19,292 bases of DNA. Source: CAZGZD01 sp964530005. Lineage in GTDB: Bacteria; Patescibacteriota; Microgenomatia; UBA1406; GWC2-37-13. The translations under genes and the position numbers were made by a program. The stretch covers positions 1 to 19,292 of the forward strand of contig CAZGZD010000022.1 in the NCBI GenBank assembly GCA_964530005.1. Reading direction: 5' to 3'. The notes below the pieces were generated by a model. That model was not told where the DNA came from. It was given only the letters and a program-made list of their open reading frames with translations, and searched no databases. Positions 1 through 7,388 of this stretch are shown piece after piece; within the stretch, counting starts at the first letter, position 1; each line of letters begins with the position of its first letter.

Positions 1-17
1 ATTTTAAGCGGGGGTTT

Positions 18-36
18 AAAAAGTAAACAATGTTTA
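18..36 (-). terminator. possible weak terminator after the exporter gene
   Basis: Immediately after the stop codon of the exporter (minus strand) a 5-bp AT-rich hairpin, TAAAC-ATT-GTTTA, is followed by C and five Ts. The position and U tract fit an intrinsic terminator, but the stem has only one G-C pair, so it would be weak. Confidence 0.3.
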
Positions 37-37
37 T

Positions 38-661
38 TTAAGGGAATAGAGCTATCTTGATTCCTAAAGCAATCAAGATGACTCCCATCACGCGCTCAAC
101 AACCAGTTGGAATCTACCCATTCTTTGCTTTATTGTCTTGTGGGAGATGATTGTTCCAAGTATCGCAAACCAAGTAAATTCCATAAATGCCATCTCTATT
201 CCATAGAGTGACTTTATGAGAAGTGGGGTTTTGTGATTTACAATAACTGCAAAAATTGTGAGAAAAAATAACACTGCTTTTGGATTGAGGGCGTTTGTCG
301 CAAATCCCATCCGTATCGCTGTCCATTTGGAGGGATCTTTATGTGTGATCGTTCCTTTTCTACCAACTGAGTGTAGTTTATCAGTCAGTGATTTATATCC
401 AAGATAGATAAGATATCCAGCCCCTATGTACTTAATTACATTAAGGAGCTGATTTGATTGAGATATGAGATACCCAAATCCTATTAGCGAGTTGATGATG
501 TGAACAAGCACCCCAAGTCCCAACCCGACAGCCGTATAAAAAGCAGTTTGTCTTGAATACTTTAAGCTATTTCGGGTTGTGAGTACAAATGCAGGACCCG
601 GACTTAGAACAGCTAAGAAATTAATGAGGGCAACTGTCGCAAACTCTGGTAAGTACTGCAT
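38..661 (-). CDS. LysE/RhtB-family amino-acid exporter
   Basis: A 207-aa, very hydrophobic protein of about six membrane helices, the usual length of the LysE/RhtB (threonine/homoserine efflux) family. The family hallmark SPGPAF is at about residues 20-25, at the end of the first helix, and is followed by a polar stretch (TTRNSLKYSR) and the glycine-rich second helix (VGLGLGVLVH). A second recognisable block, FATNALNPKAVLFF, lies near residue 120. Members of this family export amino acids or related metabolites across the cytoplasmic membrane; the substrate cannot be read from sequence. The gene stands alone and is divergent from the redox operon, with 83 bp between the two starts. A -10-like TATATT lies 8 nt before the ATG, so the transcript may be leaderless. 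Confidence 0.88.
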   Translation of the reverse strand: MQYLPEFATVALINFLAVLSPGPAFVLTTRNSLKYSRQTAFYTAVGLGLGVLVHIINSLIGFGYLISQSNQLLNVIKYIGAGYLIYLGYKSLTDKLHSVGRKGTITHKDPSKWTAIRMGFATNALNPKAVLFFLTIFAVIVNHKTPLLIKSLYGIEMAFMEFTWFAILGTIISHKTIKQRMGRFQLVVERVMGVILIALGIKIALFP

Positions 662-669
662 CTATATAT

Positions 670-675
670 AATATA
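670..675 (-). promoter_or_regulatory. -10 box of the exporter gene
   Basis: TATATT on the minus strand, 8 nt before the ATG at 661. No convincing -35 is seen at 16-18 nt. The spacing would place the first transcribed base at or next to the start codon. Confidence 0.4.
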
Positions 676-744
676 TGAAAGATGTGCGCGATTTTTGTAT
701 TTTTTTGTATACTAATGGTTATCTTATAAATTCAAGATATATCT

Positions 745-1227
745 ATGAATAGCGAAAAAGGTGGAAGCAATGTCGCGACAGGGCTCATTGTAATTGCAAT
801 AATTGTGGCAGTATCTGTCGGAGTGGTATTTTTTAAGAATAAGAGTGAGAAGCAAGTAGTGCAAAATCAAGCCGCACAGACCACGGGTCAGGAAGCAGCT
901 CAAGCGCAAAAAGCAGATGTCGCCAACGCACAGTATAAGGATGGCACATATAGTGCAGATGGCACATATACAACACCGGGTGGTCAAGAAGCAGTTGGGG
1001 TAAAGGTCACACTTTCCGGAGACGTCATTAAAGACGTTGAGCTTACTCAAAAAGCCAAGCTTCCTACATCAAAAGTGAAGCAGGCTGATTTCGCCGCTCA
1101 CTACAAAGAGCAGGTCGTCGGCAAAAACATAAACGAGGTTAATCTCACCAAAGTATCTGGTTCTTCTTTGACACCAAAGGGATTCAACGCGGCGATTGAG
1201 AAGATAAAGATAGAAGCAAAGTCTTAA
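745..1227 (+). CDS. membrane-anchored FMN-binding domain protein
   Basis: A 160-aa protein with an N-terminal membrane helix (about residues 10-31), an Ala/Gln-rich linker (about 38-60) and a C-terminal FMN-binding domain like that of NqrC/RnfG. The domain begins at YKDGTYS (about 64) and ends in the segment KVSGSSLTPKGF (136-147). That segment aligns with the SGAT-x-T flavinylation motif to which ApbE attaches FMN through a phosphodiester bond; here Ser141 would replace the usual acceptor Thr. The next gene is the matching ApbE transferase, 13 nt downstream, and the third gene is a membrane flavoprotein, so this is probably the covalent-FMN electron carrier of the set. Charged residues flanking the helix (KNKSEK after it) do not clearly favour an outside location of the domain. 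The ATG at 745 is the first in frame and precedes the membrane helix. Confidence 0.82.
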   Translation: MNSEKGGSNVATGLIVIAIIVAVSVGVVFFKNKSEKQVVQNQAAQTTGQEAAQAQKADVANAQYKDGTYSADGTYTTPGGQEAVGVKVTLSGDVIKDVELTQKAKLPTSKVKQADFAAHYKEQVVGKNINEVNLTKVSGSSLTPKGFNAAIEKIKIEAKS

Positions 1228-1240
1228 GAGGCGACGGTCT

Positions 1241-2113
1241 ATGAGTTCATTTCAATTTAGCTTTGAGGCTATAGGTACTCAGTGGACGATTGATGTGAAT
1301 GATCTTCCTTTAGATTCAAAACAGGCTCTTCTGAATAAAATTAAGACCCGCATTGAATTATTTGATCGGACTTACTCTCGTTTTCGCGTCGACTCAACAC
1401 TCATGCAGATATCCGTAGCAGGTGGAGAGCGTACGTTGCCCGAGGACGCCGAGTCACTTTTTTCACTTTACTTCGATCTGTATAAAATTACCAATGGAGC
1501 ATTTACTCCACTTATTGGCGATGTGCTTGAGGCGACGGGATATGATGCTTCCTACTCACTGAGGATACGAAAGCCGCAAAAACCTCCTCAGTGGGAAGAC
1601 GTGATCGATTACAATCATCCTCAGTTAATTCTCAAAAAATCCGCAACATTGGACTTTGGAGCTGGGGGTAAAGGATATCTTGTTGACATCGTGTCGAGCA
1701 TCCTCACAAGTGAGGGGAGTAGGTCATATTGCGTAGATGCGGGAGGAGACATTTTTCAGAAGGGTGACAATGAGTTGAAGATCGGACTTGAGAATCCACA
1801 AAATACAAAACAAGTGATTGGTGTGGCGACGATCAAAAATCAAAGTATATGCGCATCAGCTGGCAACAGACGTCAGTGGGGTGACTATCACCATATAATA
1901 GATCCGAATAGCCTAACCTCGCCCAAAAATATACTTGCGACTTGGGTAGTTGCTGACACAGGACTAGTTGCCGATGCGCTCGCAACTTGTCTATTCCTTG
2001 TGTCGCCAGATACATTGACTCCACACTATAAATTTGAATATTTGATTATGAATGCAGACGCGACTGTTGCAAAATCTCCCCATTTCGAAGCCGAGCTCTT
2101 CTATACTAAGTAG
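1241..2113 (+). CDS. apbE: ApbE-family FAD:protein FMN transferase
   Basis: A 290-aa protein with the full set of ApbE blocks in order: AIGTQWTI near residue 10, DRTYSRFRVDS at about 43-53, the TNGAFTPLIG block near 85, LDFGAGGKGYLVD near 140, the CVDAGGDI block near 165, SAGNRRQWGDYHHIIDP near 205 and VVADTGLVADALATCLF near 233. The family splits FAD and transfers FMN to a Thr/Ser of target proteins, with Mg2+ bound by the Asp and Thr residues of the C-terminal blocks. The likely target is the FMN-binding protein encoded just upstream. Unlike many ApbE proteins there is no signal peptide or lipobox: the protein starts directly with the conserved first strand. AGAGG about 10 nt before the ATG could be a ribosome binding site. 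Its stop codon is one base before the next start. Confidence 0.92.
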   Translation: MSSFQFSFEAIGTQWTIDVNDLPLDSKQALLNKIKTRIELFDRTYSRFRVDSTLMQISVAGGERTLPEDAESLFSLYFDLYKITNGAFTPLIGDVLEATGYDASYSLRIRKPQKPPQWEDVIDYNHPQLILKKSATLDFGAGGKGYLVDIVSSILTSEGSRSYCVDAGGDIFQKGDNELKIGLENPQNTKQVIGVATIKNQSICASAGNRRQWGDYHHIIDPNSLTSPKNILATWVVADTGLVADALATCLFLVSPDTLTPHYKFEYLIMNADATVAKSPHFEAELFYTK

Positions 2114-2114
2114 T

Positions 2115-3632
2115 ATGTTTCGCCAGATAGACAACTTCCTCAACTCAATCACGATGTACAGGTTGGTCCTGTATGGCCTGTTTGGTATTGCAATACTATC
2201 TATCGTCTTTGGATTTTTAGGAGTGCTGCCGTATACCGGATTGGGATATGTCGGGTCGCTTTTGATTGTGTGCACTAGTGCATACGGAGCAAATTATATA
2301 TTCTCACGACTTTACAAGGCGCCGACTAACTCAGAATCAGCACTCATCACAGGGCTTATATTATTTTTTATCCTTCCTCCGGCAACTCGAATATCTGATC
2401 TTGGGATTTTCTTCTTGGCTGGGATCATCGCTATGGCCTCAAAGTATATATTGGCCCGTGGTACGAAACATATATTCAATCCGGCAGCAGCTGCAGCTAC
2501 GATTCTGTTTTTTACCGGAATCACTGGAGCAGACTGGTGGATTGGAAGCTTGGTCATGACACCTGCCGTACTGATCTTTGGTTTATTGATAGTCAGGAAG
2601 ATTCGCAAGTTTTCAATGTTTTTTACATTTGTCACGTCAAGTCTCGTCGTGATGCTTACTCTTGGATTTATCAATAAGGTTGGATTGGCCGACCTTCTGA
2701 CCCAAGCATTTACCTCTTGGCCACTTATATTCTTGGGGACTGTAATGCTTACTGAACCCCTTACAACGCCCCCAACAAGGCGCCATCAGATGATGTATGG
2801 AGGACTTGTGGGTGGGCTTTTTGCTTCGCAATTTCATATTGGTCCTGTATTCTCAACCCCTGAGCTAGCACTAGTGGTTGGTAATATCTTCTCTTATATT
2901 GTGAGTCCCAAGGATAAGCTGATGCTTAAGTTCAAGCAAAAGCTCAAAGTTGGATCCACAGTATATGAATTTATTTTTGAGTCAAATAAGAAATTGAGGT
3001 TTAAGGCTGGTCAATATCTTGAGTGGACTCTGCCCCACGTACATGTTGATGGTCGAGGTAATCGTAGATATTTCACTATCGCATCCGCTCCGACTGAGGA
3101 TGAGGTGCGACTTGGTGTAAAAGTCTTTGACGTGTCCAGCAGTTTCAAGAGGGCTCTTAGTGCGATGCAGGTGGGGGATCCGATAGCAGCATCTCAGCTC
3201 TCAGGCGAGTTCACACTGCCCAAAAATAAAAAAGAGAAGATAGTGCTAATTGCCGGTGGTATTGGTGTGACCCCATATCGCAGTATGATCAAATACCTTA
3301 TAGATAAAGGAGAGAAGCGAGACATAGTCCTTCTATATGCCTGCTCAAGCGCCGATGATTTTGCCTACAAAGATCTATTTGATGAGGCCACACGCAAGAT
3401 TGGACTCAAAGTCGTATATATAATCACCAATTCCAAGAATGTTCCGCAAGGCTGGCATGGCGCTACAGGATATATTGATGCATCTATGTTGAGAGAATAC
3501 ATAGAAGATTATACAAGTAGAAAATTTTATCTATCTGGTCCGCAGAAGATGGTGACCAGCTACTATGATACTTTGATCAAGATGGGGTTAAATCGCTCCA
3601 ATATAGTCACCGACTACTTCCCAGGGTTTTAG
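2115..3632 (+). CDS. NqrB/RnfD-like membrane protein fused to an FAD/NAD reductase domain
   Basis: The frame is open from 2052, but the ATG at 2115 is preferred: it starts one base after the apbE stop and removes 21 residues that overlap apbE; the product is 505 aa. Residues 1 to about 280 form several membrane helices with NqrB/RnfD-like signatures (FNPAAAAATILFF, and MLTEPLTTP resembling the TDPVTSP block). Residues from about 285 form a ferredoxin-NADP reductase-like module: RRYFTIAS (FAD contact), GGIGVTPYRSM (NAD(P) loop), YLSGPQKMV and the C-terminal TDYFPGF. The protein probably takes electrons from NAD(P)H and passes them to the membrane and to the covalent FMN carrier encoded upstream. 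The SGAT flavin site of true NqrB/RnfD is not evident; the nearest stretch reads TGAD. The fusion and the three-gene set are more compact than a complete six-subunit NQR or RNF complex. Confidence 0.85.
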   Translation: MFRQIDNFLNSITMYRLVLYGLFGIAILSIVFGFLGVLPYTGLGYVGSLLIVCTSAYGANYIFSRLYKAPTNSESALITGLILFFILPPATRISDLGIFFLAGIIAMASKYILARGTKHIFNPAAAAATILFFTGITGADWWIGSLVMTPAVLIFGLLIVRKIRKFSMFFTFVTSSLVVMLTLGFINKVGLADLLTQAFTSWPLIFLGTVMLTEPLTTPPTRRHQMMYGGLVGGLFASQFHIGPVFSTPELALVVGNIFSYIVSPKDKLMLKFKQKLKVGSTVYEFIFESNKKLRFKAGQYLEWTLPHVHVDGRGNRRYFTIASAPTEDEVRLGVKVFDVSSSFKRALSAMQVGDPIAASQLSGEFTLPKNKKEKIVLIAGGIGVTPYRSMIKYLIDKGEKRDIVLLYACSSADDFAYKDLFDEATRKIGLKVVYIITNSKNVPQGWHGATGYIDASMLREYIEDYTSRKFYLSGPQKMVTSYYDTLIKMGLNRSNIVTDYFPGF

Positions 3633-3679
3633 AAAATACGCTTTTATTCTCTCCAAAGTGGAAGATTGATATCCTGATA

Positions 3680-4096
3680 CTAAATACTTTCAGTGTGTTT
3701 CTTGAAGTTGTCTAAAATTGCCTGCCAACCGCCTCGCTGCATCTCCTCTGAATTTTCGTTTTCAGGATCGAAGGTTACTGTGACTTTCACACCATCTGGC
3801 ACTTTGGTAAATTCTACTTTCGCATGCCTACCGTCATCCATGTCGTATTCTATAAGCTCATACTCCTTTACGTCAGTATATGTGCCGGTAAAGTCAAAGC
3901 TTACGCTCTTGTCTTTAGCCGCCATGGTTGTCTTGAATCTTCCACCAACGCGCACATCATTTTCCGCGGCAGGCGCTTCCCAGTCGTCGGAAGCAAACGC
4001 CCATTGTACAATATGCTCAGGCTTATTGTAATATTCCCAAGCTTTTATGATAGAAGCATTTACGACGGCTTCTACAGTAATTGGATTTTTATTCAT
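3680..4096 (-). CDS. SRPBCC / AHSA1-like domain protein
   Basis: A 138-aa soluble protein of the START-like SRPBCC fold, close to the Activator of Hsp90 ATPase homologue (AHSA1) branch common in bacteria. Visible family features are ITVEAVVNASIIKAWEYYNKPEHIVQW at the N-terminus, with the conserved W and helix after the first strand, DVRVGGRF near residue 48, the FTGTYTDVKEYELIEY strand pair, and a C-terminal helix beginning GGWQAILDNFKKH. The fold encloses a hydrophobic cavity; ligand and role in bacteria are usually unknown, and nothing here identifies them. The gene is convergent with the redox operon (47 bp between the stops, no clear terminator). A -10-like TAGAAT lies 7 nt before the ATG. 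Confidence 0.85.
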   Translation of the reverse strand: MNKNPITVEAVVNASIIKAWEYYNKPEHIVQWAFASDDWEAPAAENDVRVGGRFKTTMAAKDKSVSFDFTGTYTDVKEYELIEYDMDDGRHAKVEFTKVPDGVKVTVTFDPENENSEEMQRGGWQAILDNFKKHTESI

Positions 4097-4103
4097 GGTT
4101 TTT

Positions 4104-4109
4104 ATTCTA
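4104..4109 (-). promoter_or_regulatory. -10 box of the SRPBCC gene
   Basis: TAGAAT on the minus strand with a 7-nt gap to the ATG at 4096, which implies a leaderless start. It lies between the tRNA-Gln gene and the SRPBCC gene. No good -35 is visible. Confidence 0.35.
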
Positions 4110-4138
4110 TTAAATTGTCAGATTTAGTCTATTGCTTT

Positions 4139-4212
4139 TGGCTGGGAGACAGGGATTCGAACCCCGATAAACGGATCCAAAGTCCGTTGTCCTACCATTA
4201 GACGATCTCCCA
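4139..4212 (-). tRNA. tRNA-Gln (anticodon UUG)
   Basis: On the minus strand the 7-bp acceptor stem TGGGAGA/TCTCCCA closes the cloverleaf. The anticodon arm is ACGGA-CTTTGGA-TCCGT, giving anticodon TTG (reads CAA/CAG, Gln). The T arm contains GGTTCGAATCC and the D arm the usual GGTAGGAC region. The U1-A72 first pair and discriminator G are typical for bacterial tRNA-Gln. The 3' CCA is encoded (4141-4139). The body without CCA is 71 nt (4212-4142). Confidence 0.96.
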
Positions 4213-4267
4213 AAAGTCAAGATTAGGTCAATTATATCAAAAAGAGCTTTGAGAGTGCTTATTGGTA

Positions 4268-4273
4268 TATAAT
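4268..4273 (+). promoter_or_regulatory. -10 box of the PH-like membrane operon
   Basis: TATAAT ending 7 nt before the ATG at 4281. Transcription would start at or within a base of the start codon. No -35 near TTGACA is found at 16-18 nt; TTGAGA occurs at only 13 nt. Confidence 0.5.
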
Positions 4274-4280
4274 AAATTAC

Positions 4281-4853
4281 ATGGACGAAGATGTTGCCAC
4301 AATACTTTCAAAACCATTTCATAGTCCTTTTCATGCTTATTGCATAAAGCCAAAGGTAAGCTTTGAAGAGCAAGTTGATGGAGAAGAAGTTCTTATTCAG
4401 ACGCGTCCGCATCCTATCACCCAAGTTCCATGGCTTGTGAATTCGCTAATACTGTTCGGACTACTGCTTGTGAGTAATATATTTACGATGCAATATTTAT
4501 CCACAGCTCAAATTATCTTTGGAAATCTTTTTGGCTTGGGGTTCATATTTGCTTATGTATGGTTCAATTTTATCATGTGGTATTTTGATGTAGGTCTTGT
4601 CACGAATCTGCGGGTTGTGGATATTGACTTTCCATCAATTCTTATTCGTGAGATTAGCGCCACACAAGTGGACAAGATAGAGGAAGCCACAGCACGAATA
4701 ATCGGTGCCGCAAGCTCGATATTCAATTTTGGAGACGTATATGTGCAGACTGCAGGTAGTGAGCAGAATATCGAATTTCTTCGTGTGCCATATCCATCAC
4801 GAATAGTTAAAATAATTAACAATTTGACAAATAAAAAGAAGCATGGATCTTAG
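4281..4853 (+). CDS. PH-like membrane-anchored protein
   Basis: A 190-aa protein. Residues 1 to about 48 are soluble, two membrane helices follow (about 50-71 and 77-103), and the C-terminal 85 residues resemble a bacterial PH-like (DUF304-type) domain: the block reading LVTNLRVVDID, then ISATQVDKIEEATARIIGAA, then FNFGDVYVQTAGSEQNIEF with the typical closing strand and helix. Such proteins are membrane-associated and their function is generally unknown. It is the first gene of an operon, overlapping the next gene by 11 nt. A perfect DnaA-box-like 9-mer (4497-4505) lies inside the coding sequence and is probably chance. Confidence 0.75.
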   Translation: MDEDVATILSKPFHSPFHAYCIKPKVSFEEQVDGEEVLIQTRPHPITQVPWLVNSLILFGLLLVSNIFTMQYLSTAQIIFGNLFGLGFIFAYVWFNFIMWYFDVGLVTNLRVVDIDFPSILIREISATQVDKIEEATARIIGAASSIFNFGDVYVQTAGSEQNIEFLRVPYPSRIVKIINNLTNKKKHGS

Positions 4854-5073
4854 TTTTTTATTCTCAAATCGCGGGCTATTTGATTTTTTCTTTAAGGCTT
4901 TTGCGATTGTACTGAGCATACTTTTTGTTGGATATTCTGTGATCTTTTATAGGCAGACTCAGCTTATGACTCGTACACTCCAGGTCAAGCGTACTGCCGC
5001 ACTTCTTACAACCTCACTTATTCAACTGGCAATCTCAGCTATTTTATTGATACTGGCAATTTTTTTACTATAA
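4843..5073 (+). CDS. small two-helix membrane protein, DUF5657-like
   Basis: A 76-aa protein that is almost entirely membrane: helix 1 at about residues 14-36 (FFFKAFAIVLSILFVGYSVI), a short polar loop containing RQTQLMTRTLQVKR, and helix 2 at about 54-76. The architecture and the RQ-x-x-x-M loop recall the small DUF5657 proteins I associate with CPR genomes, though this is recognition by eye only. It overlaps the upstream PH-like gene by 11 nt and ends 4 nt before the next gene, so the three proteins are probably made together and may form one membrane assembly. No catalytic motif is present. Confidence 0.7.
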   Translation: MDLSFLFSNRGLFDFFFKAFAIVLSILFVGYSVIFYRQTQLMTRTLQVKRTAALLTTSLIQLAISAILLILAIFLL

Positions 5074-5077
5074 AAAT

Positions 5078-7015
5078 ATGTTTACGATCACCTCCTCAGA
5101 AGTCAAGCTCAGCAACAAGAAAGACATATATGTCGGATCAATCGCCGATGGAGGATTCTTCGCCGTGCTTGAGGCCGAGGGAGTTGACGCGCCAGATGGA
5201 GATCATTTTCTCAAAAGTCTAGGTTACAAAATAGGCCAGACTACAGATCATACACTTGCCGAATTTGAATCGACTATCTCTTCACATCTGGTAAGTCAGA
5301 ATATGCCAGCCCATGCATCTGTAGCCTGTGGATTGGTTCACGAGGATAAAATCTATCTCAAGACTCTTGGTGAGGGGCAGGTATATCTTAGGCGGGCTGG
5401 TGAGTTTGCCCGACTGATAGATGGAGGAAGTAGCGCCTCAGGGTATATACAAAGTGACGATCTTATGATTTTTGCGACACCTTCTTTTATTCATTCGCTT
5501 GGATCAGACGGTGCGCTTGCTGAATTGGTAAAGTTGCCTCATTCGACCCTTGAGCTATCAAGTGAAATCAGTAAGTCACTGGTTCCAGATCAAGAGGCTT
5601 CTCATATTGGGCTTTTTGTATCTTTTGAACGAGCGCTAGATGTATATATACCAGAACAAAGACATGTTGAAGGTGAGGAGCTTGAGACAGGTCAACATCA
5701 GCAAGATGCGCCAATGCAAGAGGATGCATCCGGGACACCTCAGAATTATTGGGGAGGAGGACAAGACTCGCAGCAGAATGTAGCTCTCGAAGAGCAGGTT
5801 GCGAGAGTGGAATCTTTTGATCCATCAGTCCAGTCGTCAAATACGCGAAGCCGACCTCGCCTTCGCCTGAGCTTTAGCCTTGGGCCTTTGCGGGAATTTT
5901 TTAATGAACAGGTGCAAAAGTATGGAAAGCGAAAGGCAATTAGTCTCATTGCCGTCACAGTGATTTTTATTGTATTTGTATTAAGCGTGGCTTTTAGCGG
6001 ACTTGTGCGAACTGATTCGCAAAATAGAAAAAAGATAGAGGCGACTCGCCAGATTGTCATCGAAAAGCTCAACTCAGCCGAGGAAGTGGCATTCCTCAAC
6101 CTTCCTCGTGCGACTGCCTTGTTTGCCGAAGCAAAGGGAGAGGTGGAAAAGTTAAAGCGTGATGTTGGTGACAAGAAAGAATACCCAGAGATTGCCAAAT
6201 TAGATGCGCTTATTGCTCAAAAAGAAGGGTTTGTGTTTAAAAAAGAAGAGAGGCGGGCAAGCGAGTTTTACGATCTCTCAGTTGAGAACAAACTTGCAAA
6301 AGGCGCAAAAATTGCACTATTTGAAGATACTGCCGCAATTGTTGATTCAGATCAGGGAACAATATATCTTCTATCTTTGGCAAAAAAATCGCTTGATAAG
6401 CGAGTTAGCTCAAAGATAAAAGGATCAGGACTTATCGCAATAGATAAGGATCGTGTGCTTTTTTATAAGCCAGGGGATGGAATCTTTTCGATTGATGAGT
6501 CCAGTAAGGTAAAGCAAGTGCTTGATCGAGATGACAAGTGGGGGACCATATCAGACATGGCGCTTTTCAACCGCAATCTTTATCTTCTTGATTCCACACA
6601 CGACGCAATATACAAATATGGGGTCACAGAGGATGGTTATGGAGGAAAAGTCTCGTATATCAACGCGGGCCAGATAGCTGACCTGGCAGGTGCTTCGTCG
6701 ATTGCAATAGATGGAAATGTATATGTGGGTGGGACAGATCAGATCATCCAGTATTTGGCCGGTGATAAACAAGAATTTAATCCAGTATTTCCTGAAAAGA
6801 ATGTACAAATTACCAAGATATTCTCAAATTCTGATACAGAAAAAGTATGGGTGTGGGATAGGCAGGGGGGGCTTCTCTACGGAGTATCAAAAACAGGATC
6901 CTATGATTTTCAGATCCGCTCGTCGCAACTTAAGATAGCCTCTGATTTTGTTGCGCTCAAAGATCATGCGTATATTTTGAATGGACCGAAAGTATACGAA
7001 CTCTCTTTAAATTAA
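5078..7015 (+). CDS. PP2C-like domain, membrane helix and propeller-like domain protein
   Basis: A 645-aa protein of unknown function with a clear layout. Residues 1 to about 190 resemble a PP2C/PPM phosphatase fold: IADGGFF at 22-28 where active enzymes have the metal-binding DG, then GEGQVYLRRAGEF, then DDLMIFATPSF where active enzymes have an ATDG motif. The second motif has lost its Asp, so activity is doubtful. Residues about 195-275 are a Gln/Glu-rich, low-complexity linker. A single membrane helix follows at about 286-309, then a charged coiled-coil-like segment (about 312-385) and a C-terminal region of repeated short beta motifs (AAIVDSDQGTIYLLS, NLYLLDSTHDAIYKYG, SSIAIDGNVYVGG) typical of a beta-propeller. 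The inferred topology puts the phosphatase-like part inside and the propeller outside. It is the last gene of the operon and converges on the pilin-like genes with only 4 bp between stops. Confidence 0.72.
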   Translation: MFTITSSEVKLSNKKDIYVGSIADGGFFAVLEAEGVDAPDGDHFLKSLGYKIGQTTDHTLAEFESTISSHLVSQNMPAHASVACGLVHEDKIYLKTLGEGQVYLRRAGEFARLIDGGSSASGYIQSDDLMIFATPSFIHSLGSDGALAELVKLPHSTLELSSEISKSLVPDQEASHIGLFVSFERALDVYIPEQRHVEGEELETGQHQQDAPMQEDASGTPQNYWGGGQDSQQNVALEEQVARVESFDPSVQSSNTRSRPRLRLSFSLGPLREFFNEQVQKYGKRKAISLIAVTVIFIVFVLSVAFSGLVRTDSQNRKKIEATRQIVIEKLNSAEEVAFLNLPRATALFAEAKGEVEKLKRDVGDKKEYPEIAKLDALIAQKEGFVFKKEERRASEFYDLSVENKLAKGAKIALFEDTAAIVDSDQGTIYLLSLAKKSLDKRVSSKIKGSGLIAIDKDRVLFYKPGDGIFSIDESSKVKQVLDRDDKWGTISDMALFNRNLYLLDSTHDAIYKYGVTEDGYGGKVSYINAGQIADLAGASSIAIDGNVYVGGTDQIIQYLAGDKQEFNPVFPEKNVQITKIFSNSDTEKVWVWDRQGGLLYGVSKTGSYDFQIRSSQLKIASDFVALKDHAYILNGPKVYELSLN

Positions 7016-7019
7016 AAGA

Positions 7020-7388
7020 TTAGTTTCCGATTGAAGGAATTTGTATCTGCCATCCTCCTCCTGTATTTTTAATTATTCCTAAGACGTCTCCAGTGAGGAC
7101 TTGAAAGACAGTAAGGGACCCGATCACTATAAATATTCCTATAATTGCATTAGTTAGAGTATTCCGAGCTTTTTCTATCTTTTCTTTGTCTCCTCCTGAG
7201 GTGATCCAACTAATGCCTCCATAAAAAAGGTATGCTAGAAGTAAAAAAGCAGCCCCCACCAGCACGAGCCTTATTCCCAAGACCATAAGTGTACCGAGTC
7301 CTTGTACTGGATCTTGACCAAGATTGGCTGATCCAGGAGGAGGAGCCAGTTGACCCCATATATTATCGGCAAGTAATCGATGTCTCAT
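7020..7388 (-). CDS. pilin-like two-helix membrane protein (VirB2/TrbC-like)
   Basis: A 122-aa protein with an N-terminal polar Pro/Gly segment and two membrane helices (about 31-57 and 80-105), separated by the loop YGGISWITSGGDKEKIEKARNT. The loop (Gly-Gly, aromatic, SGGDKEK, basic/Ala-rich helix) is the signature of the T4SS-pilin-like / VirB2-like proteins widespread in CPR genomes. Members resemble the small helical-hairpin pilins of type IV secretion systems, but here no VirB4/VirD4-type ATPase is nearby, so a role in secretion or surface structures is only inference. Its start codon overlaps the stop of the related upstream gene by 4 nt (ATGA), showing translational coupling. Confidence 0.75.
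   Translation of the reverse strand: MRHRLLADNIWGQLAPPPGSANLGQDPVQGLGTLMVLGIRLVLVGAAFLLLAYLFYGGISWITSGGDKEKIEKARNTLTNAIIGIFIVIGSLTVFQVLTGDVLGIIKNTGGGWQIQIPSIGN

Noticed and set aside
2052..2114. Upstream start at 2052 for the NqrB/RnfD-like fusion protein
   Set aside because: It would add 21 polar residues overlapping the end of apbE. The ATG at 2115 directly follows the apbE stop and begins just before the first membrane helix.
3633..3679. Terminator between the redox operon and the SRPBCC gene
   Set aside because: The 47-bp convergent gap has only a trivial CCA-AAG-TGG palindrome and no U-rich tract after a stable stem.
4497..4624. DnaA-box-like sites TTATCCACA (4497-4505) and TGTGGATAT (4616-4624)
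   Set aside because: Both lie within the coding sequence of the PH-like protein, which is intact, and there is no AT-rich unwinding region. Chance in AT-rich coding DNA is the better explanation.
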